Below, in pieces: positions 16,258 through 21,697 of a DNA stretch of 21,697 nt. The first letter of the stretch is position 1; the number at the start of each line of letters is the position of its first letter. Origin of the DNA: Thomasclavelia sp. (GTDB lineage: Bacteria > Bacillota_I > Bacilli_A > Erysipelotrichales > Erysipelotrichaceae); contig JAHHTG010000009.1 in the NCBI GenBank assembly GCA_020024765.1, positions 1 through 21,697 on the forward strand. The letters run 5' to 3'. The position numbers and the translations under genes were made by a program. Below the pieces are notes generated by a model. That model was not told the DNA's origin. It worked only from the letters and a program-made list of their open reading frames with translations, and made no database searches.

Positions 16258-16961
16258 TGCGTTTAGATAAATATCTTGCCGATATGGGTCTTGGTACTCG
16301 AACAACAGTTAAAGATTTAATTAAAAAAGGTCAGGTCAGTGTCAATGATCAAATTATCAAGAAAGCCGATACCAAAATCAGTGATGAAGATATCGTCAAA
16401 GTAAACAACGAGATAATCAGTTACCAATATTATGAATATTATCTTTTAAACAAGCCTGCTGGTTATTTAACTGCCACATATGATGATAAACAACCCGTAG
16501 TCATGGAACTCATTCATGCTAAACGTAAAGATTTAAGTCCAGTTGGACGTCTAGACAAAGATACTGAAGGCGTTTTATTAATTACAAACGATGGCGTATT
16601 AGCGCATCACTTAATTACACCAAAATATCATGTTCCCAAGAAATACTATGTCGAAGTTGATGCTGATTTACCAGTTGACGCTAAAGAGATTTTTTCAAAA
16701 CCAATGAACTTCAAAGATTTCACAGCTGACCCTGCTCAAGACTATGAAATGATTGATAGCCGCAAAGCCTATCTTACAATTGGTGAAGGCAAGTATCACC
16801 AAGTAAAACGTATGTTCCACCAAATTGGTTGTGAAGTTACATATTTAAGACGTATGTCTTTTGCTTTCTTAACTGCCGAAGGTCTAAAGACTGGTGAAGC
16901 TCGCTCTTTAACAAAAGAAGAAATTGTTCAACTATATCAAATTGTTGGGCTTGAACGTTAA
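16254..16961 (+). CDS. rsuA: RsuA-family rRNA pseudouridine synthase
   Basis: Converts a uridine to pseudouridine in rRNA. By family this is probably 16S position 516 (RsuA); RluB/RluE-like targets cannot be ruled out. 235 residues: N-terminal S4 domain (MRLDKYLADMGLGTRTTVKDLI, about 2-23), then the catalytic domain with YYLLNKPAGYLTA (about 62-74), GRLDKDTEGVLLITNDG (99-115) with catalytic D101, and the YHQVKRMF-type motif near 180. The start overlaps the rsmF stop in an ATGA junction, with AAAGGA 11 bases upstream. An in-frame ATG at 16242 is too close to that SD and is rejected; 16257 is a second option. Ends in a terminator. Confidence 0.93.
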   Translation: MMRLDKYLADMGLGTRTTVKDLIKKGQVSVNDQIIKKADTKISDEDIVKVNNEIISYQYYEYYLLNKPAGYLTATYDDKQPVVMELIHAKRKDLSPVGRLDKDTEGVLLITNDGVLAHHLITPKYHVPKKYYVEVDADLPVDAKEIFSKPMNFKDFTADPAQDYEMIDSRKAYLTIGEGKYHQVKRMFHQIGCEVTYLRRMSFAFLTAEGLKTGEARSLTKEEIVQLYQIVGLER

Positions 16962-16964
16962 TTT

Positions 16965-16994
16965 AAAACTTATCCTGTATGGATAAGTTTTTTT
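16965..16994 (+). terminator. Terminator of MATE-rsmF-rsuA operon
   Basis: AAAACTTATCC (16965-16975) pairs perfectly with GGATAAGTTTT (16981-16991) around TGTAT, and the T-run continues to 16994. It begins three bases after the rsuA stop. Confidence 0.92.
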
Positions 16995-17056
16995 ATTAAG
17001 GAAAACTTAAGAATTTAAACCATAATTTCTTTATCTTTAAACTTCAGAATATAAGT

Positions 17057-17146
17057 ATGAAATATAACGCATTAGAATTAATTTCTATCTTATTCATTTT
17101 ATTTTTGATTGTGTTGAAATATTGGTATGATAAAGACGAAAGTTAG
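17057..17146 (+). CDS. Putative 29-residue membrane microprotein
   Basis: A short frame encodes 29 residues: MKYNALEL, a strongly hydrophobic stretch of about 14 residues (ISILFILFLIVLKYW) and a charged end DKDES. This fits a single-pass membrane microprotein with an acidic tail. It ends ten bases before the response regulator ATG, in the same direction. The ATG lies six bases after CAGAAT, a partial -10 (17045-17050), matching the spacing of other leaderless starts here; TATAAG (17050-17055) is an alternative -10 that would begin transcription inside the frame. No SD. It could regulate the downstream kinase, but nothing proves it is translated. Confidence 0.45.
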   Translation: MKYNALELISILFILFLIVLKYWYDKDES

Positions 17147-17155
17147 GTACAAGTT

Positions 17156-17866
17156 ATGGAATATAAGATTTTGGTAATCGAAGACGATAAAGGCATTCGC
17201 GAAGCTATTGCGATTTATTTAAGAAACCAAGGCTACGAAGTTTGTTTAGCTGAAAATGGTCAAGTAGGCCTAGAAATTCTTGAAAAAGAGACAGTTCATC
17301 TTGCGGTTGTCGACATTATGATGCCAGTTATGGATGGGATGACTTTTACTTTAAATGCTCGCCAAAAATATGATTTCCCAATTATTTTCTTAAGCGCGAA
17401 ATCTGAAGATATTGACAAAATTAGTGGACTAAACATCGGTGCCGATGACTATATGACAAAACCCTTTCAATTTCTAGAATTGCTTGCTCGTGTGAAGTCA
17501 CAATTGCGCCGTTATGACCAAATCTTAAAACTTAAAAACCAATTAAAACCTGAAAACCACGATGATGATATTCTTGTTGTCGATGGTTTAGAACTCAATC
17601 AAAATACCAAGGAAGTTAAAGTTGAAGGCGAACCAATTCGTTTGACACCTAAAGAATTCCAAATCTTAGCTTTATTGATGAGCCATCCTGGTCATGTCTA
17701 TTCGGCCGAACAAATCTACGAAAGCATTTGGCATGAACAAGCCATCAACACCGAAACAATCATGGTACATATCCGCAAACTCCGCGAAAAGATTGAAATT
17801 GATCCCAAGAATCCTCGTTATATCAAAGTTGTTTGGGGCTTAGGCTACAAAATAGAAAAGGGATAA
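17156..17866 (+). CDS. OmpR/PhoB-family response regulator
   Basis: 236-residue DNA-binding response regulator. Receiver domain (1-118): acidic pair D10/D11, phospho-acceptor D53 (VVDIMMP), S80 and K102 (KPF) switch residues. Linker (120-138) is rich in Lys/Asn/Glu. Winged-helix output domain (about 139-235): LTPKEFQILALLMSHPGHVYS and the recognition helix region TIMVHIRKLREKIE, with wing RYIKVVWGLGYKIE. It is transcribed with the kinase four bases downstream and presumably phosphorylated by it. Targets are unknown. A weak SD (AGG eight bases upstream) suggests its translation is helped by the microprotein frame in front. Confidence 0.95.
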   Translation: MEYKILVIEDDKGIREAIAIYLRNQGYEVCLAENGQVGLEILEKETVHLAVVDIMMPVMDGMTFTLNARQKYDFPIIFLSAKSEDIDKISGLNIGADDYMTKPFQFLELLARVKSQLRRYDQILKLKNQLKPENHDDDILVVDGLELNQNTKEVKVEGEPIRLTPKEFQILALLMSHPGHVYSAEQIYESIWHEQAINTETIMVHIRKLREKIEIDPKNPRYIKVVWGLGYKIEKG

Positions 17867-17869
17867 ATT

Positions 17870-19885
17870 ATGTATAAAAAGATTCTTCACAAATTAACCA
17901 TTTGGGGTATTATCTTCACAGTTCCACTAATGATGGTCGGCATGTCACCAACCAAGGTTAATTATGATAATTTTGATTTCACTTTTACATGGACTACAAG
18001 CTATGAATTAATTCGAAACTTCATTTATAAAATTGATGCAATCGATCCAAATTATGTTGCAGTTAGCAATATTGAAGAACGCACTGACATTCAAAATGTT
18101 CTAGCTAAAGATGCTGATTATGTCAATTATTTGGATAAATTGGATTTCATTAATTATGAAATTTACCACGATAATGATTTAGTTTATCAAAAAGGTCAAG
18201 TCAAAACACAATCAAGCGAGACTTTAACCGAGACGATATATTTCGAAAAAAGTTATGTTAAAAATATAAATGACATTATGAATTTCGATGGGATGAATAC
18301 ACCATTTTATCGTGAGACTTATGATGAAGTATCTAATGTTGATATGGTTTGTTTTAACTCACCAAGCAAATATCATGTTGATTTAAGCGTTGATATCAAG
18401 GAGGCAGCCATATATTCCGATAATATGCATAATTCATTATTTTATGGCAATATTAATGATGAATTTTTAATTAAAAATAGCAGTAATTTGCTTATTTCTT
18501 TAGTGATATTAGCTCTAGTGTTATTATTTATTCCATTGAGTTGGTATCAAGAAAGCGCACTATTTAAATGGTTTTCAAACGTTAAATTATTATTCGCTTG
18601 TATCATCTTTGGTTTAGTAGGATTTGGTAGTTTCTTCGCATTATATATGATGCTTACCTTCGCTAGTTCGGTCCAACTTTTAAATTTCATTAAACAAGCT
18701 AATGATTATAATATGATTCATTTAATCTACTATTTAATCTGGTTTATCATCGTTGCGACTGGTACACTGTTTGTTTACTATACTAAATACTTGTTCTCTA
18801 AGCCTTTTGGCCAATTTATCAAAGAAAATACTGTAATTGGTGCTCTATATCACAAAAGTAAAGAACTATTGATTCGTTATAGCGATATTGAATTCAAGAA
18901 TCCGATTTATCCATTAATCATTGTTTTGGGTATCATCAATTTAGCGTTATTGCTTTTCATCTCGATTGAACGTTATGCAACATTCCCGTATTTTTTATTT
19001 GGCACAGTTATTCTAATTGAATTTATTTGTCTATATATCATCTTCGATCGTAGCAAGAGCGATTATGATGAATTATTACACATGTCAAAAGAAATTGGTA
19101 AAGGTAATTTCGATTACCAACCAAAACTCAAACAAAAAGCTTTTAGCGAACTCGGTGATAATTTAAATCAAATTAAAGTAGGTTTTGAGAAGGCTGTACA
19201 AGAGGAAACAAAGTCACAACATATGAAGACGGAATTAATTTCTAATGTCTCACATGACTTAAAAACACCGTTAACAGGTATTAAGAACTATATTGAGATC
19301 TTAGGTGATGAAGAACTAACACCAGAAGAACGTGCCCAATATTTAGAGACATTAAACAATTACGCTGATCGTTTAAAAGTTCTAATTGATGATCTATTTG
19401 AAGTCAGCAAAGCCAATAGTGGCAATATTAAATTAAATCTAGCAGAAATTGATATTGTGACTTTGCTTAACCAAACCATCGAGGATAATCGTGATTCATT
19501 AAACGCTGCTGAACTCGAAGTTATCTTCAATAAAAATACCGATAAAACAATTCTCAATCTTGATGGCGATAAGATGAATCGAATCTTCACAAATCTCATT
19601 GTCAACGCCAGCAAATATTCTTTGCCAAATACACGCTTATATATCGATTTATTAAGTGATGAAAACGGCACAATGATTTCGTTTAAGAATATCTCAAAAG
19701 CTATGATGAATTTTTCTAAAGAAGAAATTACCGAACGTTTTGTCCGTGGTGATAAATCAAGAACCGATGGTGGCGCTGGTTTAGGCCTAGCTATTGTCAA
19801 GAGTTTCGTAGAAGCTCAAGGTGGTGATTTCGACATTGATATTGATGGCGATTTGTTTAAGGCAACTATTTACTTTAAAAACTAA
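17870..19885 (+). CDS. Six-TM sensor histidine kinase
   Basis: 671-residue membrane kinase. TM1 (about 9-25), an extracellular sensor region (about 26-203) with no recognised fold, then five more hydrophobic segments (about 205-222, 240-262, 282-305, 348-366, 372-392), a HAMP-like linker (400-445), HisKA with phospho-acceptor H462 in SHDLKTPL, and the ATPase domain with N579 (N box, NLIVNASKYS) and GGAGLGLAIVKS (about 633-644). The usual DxGxG box is replaced by KNISK before the conserved ERFVRGDKSR; I recall the same replacement in some clostridial VanS-like kinases, so activity is likely. The signal is unknown. SD AAAGGGA overlaps the regulator's end. Confidence 0.93.
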   Translation: MYKKILHKLTIWGIIFTVPLMMVGMSPTKVNYDNFDFTFTWTTSYELIRNFIYKIDAIDPNYVAVSNIEERTDIQNVLAKDADYVNYLDKLDFINYEIYHDNDLVYQKGQVKTQSSETLTETIYFEKSYVKNINDIMNFDGMNTPFYRETYDEVSNVDMVCFNSPSKYHVDLSVDIKEAAIYSDNMHNSLFYGNINDEFLIKNSSNLLISLVILALVLLFIPLSWYQESALFKWFSNVKLLFACIIFGLVGFGSFFALYMMLTFASSVQLLNFIKQANDYNMIHLIYYLIWFIIVATGTLFVYYTKYLFSKPFGQFIKENTVIGALYHKSKELLIRYSDIEFKNPIYPLIIVLGIINLALLLFISIERYATFPYFLFGTVILIEFICLYIIFDRSKSDYDELLHMSKEIGKGNFDYQPKLKQKAFSELGDNLNQIKVGFEKAVQEETKSQHMKTELISNVSHDLKTPLTGIKNYIEILGDEELTPEERAQYLETLNNYADRLKVLIDDLFEVSKANSGNIKLNLAEIDIVTLLNQTIEDNRDSLNAAELEVIFNKNTDKTILNLDGDKMNRIFTNLIVNASKYSLPNTRLYIDLLSDENGTMISFKNISKAMMNFSKEEITERFVRGDKSRTDGGAGLGLAIVKSFVEAQGGDFDIDIDGDLFKATIYFKN

Positions 19886-19910
19886 AAAGAAGCTCAATTG
19901 AGCTTCTTTT
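19885..19910. terminator. Bidirectional terminator, perfect 26-base palindrome
   Basis: The 26 bases are self-complementary throughout, with arms AAAAGAAGCTCAA and its complement. The ends supply T-runs on both strands, so it can end the kinase transcript (plus) and the radical SAM transcript (minus). It begins on the last base of the kinase stop codon. Confidence 0.9.
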
Positions 19911-19961
19911 ATATTATCTTAATATTATTATCATTCCTTTACCGTGCAAACTAATTATTCA

Positions 19962-20651
19962 CTAATCACCTACACCAAAATCAGTACTATTGAACAAAAT
20001 GTCAATATCAGGGTCATCCTTTAACCAACTATATTCCTTAGCAAACCATTCAATAAGTTCAGGATCAGAAACAACATCTGTTGAATTATTAGTGTAAACA
20101 TTTACCGTGCCTAGTTTAAAGTTTTCTTTTAGTTGTTTAATGTCATTCGCAATCATCTCTTTTGTCTGACCTTTGATGCCGACCATGATACATGGTGAAT
20201 CAAAAAATTGTGCCAATTCTTGTGGTGATTTAAAATCAGCATGTTTATTTAAATAGTTCTCTCGGAAATCATTGTCGAATGATTCAGCACCGACTTTAAA
20301 GATAATTGGAATTTCAAAGAATTTACGCATTTCATCTAAACGATTGCGATAAATCCAATGGCTTTCTAAATACAATTGATGAATATTGCAACGTTTAATC
20401 GTTTCTTTCACAGCGATTAACGATTCAAGTGGTAACTCGAAACAACTTGCCGAATCAATCACTTCAAGTACGCCATATTCGCCTGTTACATTGCTTAAAA
20501 CTTCACGGTTTAATTCATTCATTGCTTGGATATCATTTGAATTATCAGCAATATAATCACAAAATCGACATCTACCCCAAGCGCATGGTTTTGCCTTCAA
20601 CAAAACAATTTCACGTTTTCTTTTTTCTGTTATTCTGCTATAGCGTTCCAT
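19962..20651 (-). CDS. Small radical SAM protein, candidate QueL-like queuine lyase
   Basis: 229 residues. The Fe-S motif is C23, C28 and C31 in PCAWGRCRFCDY, a CX4CX2C spacing instead of the usual CX3CX2C. The fold downstream has the alternating strand-helix pattern expected of a partial TIM barrel: VLEVIDSAS, IHQLYLESHW, IPIIFKVGAES, CIMVGIKGQT, LGTVNVYTNN. It starts 14 bases inside the ECF S-component gene with a very strong SD (AGAGGGGGG), so the two are made together. A preQ1-type riboswitch heads this pair. C. difficile is reported to use a radical SAM lyase, QueL, to cut queuine to preQ1 next to a transporter; this context suggests the same role, but the assignment is inference from neighbours. 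Confidence 0.6.
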   Translation of the reverse strand: MERYSRITEKRKREIVLLKAKPCAWGRCRFCDYIADNSNDIQAMNELNREVLSNVTGEYGVLEVIDSASCFELPLESLIAVKETIKRCNIHQLYLESHWIYRNRLDEMRKFFEIPIIFKVGAESFDNDFRENYLNKHADFKSPQELAQFFDSPCIMVGIKGQTKEMIANDIKQLKENFKLGTVNVYTNNSTDVVSDPELIEWFAKEYSWLKDDPDIDILFNSTDFGVGD

Positions 20652-21183
20652 ATTTATTCCCCCCTCTTTGCATAAAAGTTTTAACTAAGATAAGCGCCAA
20701 CAATTTATCAAAATATTCGGTAACAATTTGGCCTAAGAAGCAACTAAACGTTAAACCGAAACCTAAACTTTGAATAAAGTAAATGACATAAGTTGAACCA
20801 GATGCAGTTAAACCTCCAAAGACAAATGCAGTAATAAATGCACTTGCAACTGAAGTCGGAAACGAAATAAATAAACCGCTAAGCAAAGTATGCTTTTGAA
20901 GTTTTTCATGGTGAAAAACATAAGCAGTCATAGCAGCGGTTAGGACTTGTACCGGGAAGTAGTATAAAGAATAGATATCAAAGGTCACCCCACTAATTAA
21001 TGCGCCCACAATTCCTGTCAGCATACCATATTTTGTGCCGAGCAAAGCTGTAATGAGCACTGTACCAATTGAATCTAAGTAAATCGGAAGTCTTAAAGTC
21101 ATCGCCACAAAAGGCATAATAATGTTGATTAAAACCCCCACTGCAATTAAGCAGAGTTTTAAGATGTTATTCTTATTTGTCAT
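20638..21183 (-). CDS. ECF transporter S component, candidate queuosine-precursor importer (QrtT-like)
   Basis: 181 residues, about six hydrophobic segments, the size of an ECF substrate-binding (S) component. Such proteins use a shared EcfA/A'/T energizing module encoded elsewhere. Motifs of the fold: LRLPIYLDSIGTVLITALLG (about 30-49) and YGMLTGIVGALISG (about 52-65). The frame is open to an ATG at 21273, but the ATG at 21183 is chosen because GGAG stands seven bases before it, the hydrophobic protein begins there, and the skipped region forms the riboswitch-like leader. Substrate (preQ1, queuine or queuosine) is inferred from the leader and the radical SAM partner. Other S-component substrates remain possible. 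Confidence 0.75.
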   Translation of the reverse strand: MTNKNNILKLCLIAVGVLINIIMPFVAMTLRLPIYLDSIGTVLITALLGTKYGMLTGIVGALISGVTFDIYSLYYFPVQVLTAAMTAYVFHHEKLQKHTLLSGLFISFPTSVASAFITAFVFGGLTASGSTYVIYFIQSLGFGLTFSCFLGQIVTEYFDKLLALILVKTFMQRGGNKYGTL

Positions 21184-21205
21184 ATTCATTCTCCAATCTT
21201 GCGAT

Positions 21206-21241
21206 ACTTGGTTTTTTATCCTGGGAAGTTTACGAACCAGT
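21206..21241 (-). ncRNA. Candidate preQ1-I riboswitch in leader of ECF/radical SAM operon
   Basis: Read on the minus strand, this 34-36 base element has the same length and spacing as the B. subtilis queC preQ1-I aptamer: a P1 arm ending GG, then UUC, an eight-base loop, CCC (first C at the ligand-binding position), the rest of P1, and the A-rich tail AUAAAAAAC. P1 is four pairs (CUGG with CCAG) plus an A-G mismatch. The usual P2 pseudoknot pairing is not obvious; ACUU in the loop could pair with AAGU at 21206-21209 instead. A 7-base-pair hairpin (21243-21260) stands just upstream. Downstream, CCAA in the tail is complementary to UUGG overlapping the SD. Confidence 0.6.
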
Positions 21242-21278
21242 CCAAAGTCTTTTGACTTTGATTGCATGAACATAACAT

Positions 21279-21284
21279 ATTTTA
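21279..21284 (-). promoter_or_regulatory. -10 box for ECF/radical SAM operon leader
   Basis: Minus strand TAAAAT (21284-21279). Transcription should begin near 21272, giving a leader of about 90 bases containing the hairpin and riboswitch-like element. The -35 is weak. Confidence 0.5.
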
Positions 21285-21417
21285 CACTAGCATTAGCAAA
21301 AACCCCAGTATTTTTTAAATAACATTTTTATGAATTATTTTATGGTCTAAATGTAATAAATAATAGCCTATAACGACATTTCCTAAGCATTTTAATATTG
21401 TTTCTTTTGAGAATCAG

Positions 21418-21423
21418 TATAAT
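21418..21423 (+). promoter_or_regulatory. -10 box of lipoprotein gene
   Basis: TATAAT stands 21 bases before the ATG at 21445, with CAGGAG between, so this transcript has a short SD-containing leader. No good -35 is seen. Confidence 0.6.
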
Positions 21424-21444
21424 GAAATCACAGGAGAAAAATGT

Positions 21445-21697
21445 ATGTTAAAAACTAAAAATATCGTTAAAATTTCAATTATGTTACTAGTTATGCTAAG
21501 TCTTACGGCATGCACAAATAAAGAGGTTAAAGAACCAGTTAATACGCCTGAAAATGAAATTGTCGAAACAGCACCAACCGAAAATAACGAAATGATCGAT
21601 GATGATAAAGAAATCATTGCTGAAGAAAATGGCACTGAAACAAGTGTCAGCAAACGTGAATGCAAAAACCGTAAACACGAAAGCACAGGTGAAGATG
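21445..21697 (+). CDS. Lipoprotein, N-terminal part only
   Basis: The frame runs off the window after 84 residues. Signal peptide: basic MLKTKNIVK, hydrophobic core ISIMLLVMLSL, lipobox LTAC with C23 to be lipidated by Lgt and then cut by LspA. The mature part visible is a low-complexity acidic linker rich in Glu, Asn and Thr up to about residue 70, then a basic stretch with KRECKNRKHE. So it is anchored outside the membrane on a flexible stalk; the functional domain lies beyond the edge. The ATG at 21445 follows AGGAG at 9 bases; an ATG four bases upstream is in another frame with an early stop. Confidence 0.8.
   Translation, partial: MLKTKNIVKISIMLLVMLSLTACTNKEVKEPVNTPENEIVETAPTENNEMIDDDKEIIAEENGTETSVSKRECKNRKHESTGED

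Noticed and set aside
21184..21273. 30-residue N-terminal extension of the ECF S component
   Set aside because: It has no SD, encodes a charged stretch unlike an S component, and coincides with the riboswitch-like leader.
21414..21686. Minus-strand frames opposite the lipoprotein gene
   Set aside because: They are antisense to a signal peptide and lipobox with a proper SD and -10. No start signals belong to them.

Overview
The window is a compact, AT-rich stretch of a low-GC Bacillota chromosome. Good AGGAG-type Shine-Dalgarno (SD) sites precede many genes. The block pth - mfd - S4 protein (rqcP) - divIC is a Bacillota arrangement, and the glycolytic order pgk-tpiA-eno is also typical of the phylum. 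The overall look suggests Erysipelotrichia or a near relative. This is an inference from gene order and composition, and no 16S or marker comparison was possible. I see no phage genes, insertion sequences, CRISPR array, tRNA or rRNA.

Layout. (1) 1-3420, minus strand: pgk-tpiA-eno operon with a strong extended -10 promoter and a terminator at the far left edge. (2) 3421-7000: a minus-strand MATE exporter, divergent from plus-strand yigZ (IMPACT family), then a small membrane protein and a two-gene chromate (CHR) transporter. (3) 7001-12645, minus strand: an unknown membrane-anchored protein with an acidic Cys-x-Cys tail, then pth, mfd, rqcP and divIC. These cover translation and repair housekeeping plus cell division, with overlapping or closely spaced genes. 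(4) 12655-16994: a HAD phosphatase (minus), divergent from a plus-strand operon of a second MATE exporter, an RsmF-like rRNA methyltransferase and an RsuA-type pseudouridine synthase. (5) 17057-19910: a 29-residue membrane microprotein, an OmpR-type response regulator and a six-TM histidine kinase. (6) 19962-21284, minus: an ECF transporter S component and a small radical SAM protein, preceded by a leader that closely matches a preQ1-I riboswitch. I read this as a queuosine-precursor salvage module (QrtT/QueL-like). (7) The right edge holds the start of a lipoprotein gene.

Two things stand out. First, several transcription units (yigZ, the small membrane protein, the second MATE gene, possibly divIC and the first MATE gene) have a perfect or near-perfect -10 box ending 6 to 8 bases before the ATG and no convincing SD. 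Their mRNAs are therefore probably leaderless, while neighbouring genes have textbook SD sites. Second, the riboswitch, ECF transporter and radical SAM cluster links a deazaguanine sensor to uptake and, by inference, conversion of queuine to preQ1. Several terminators overlap the stop codons of the genes they end, in keeping with the compact genome.
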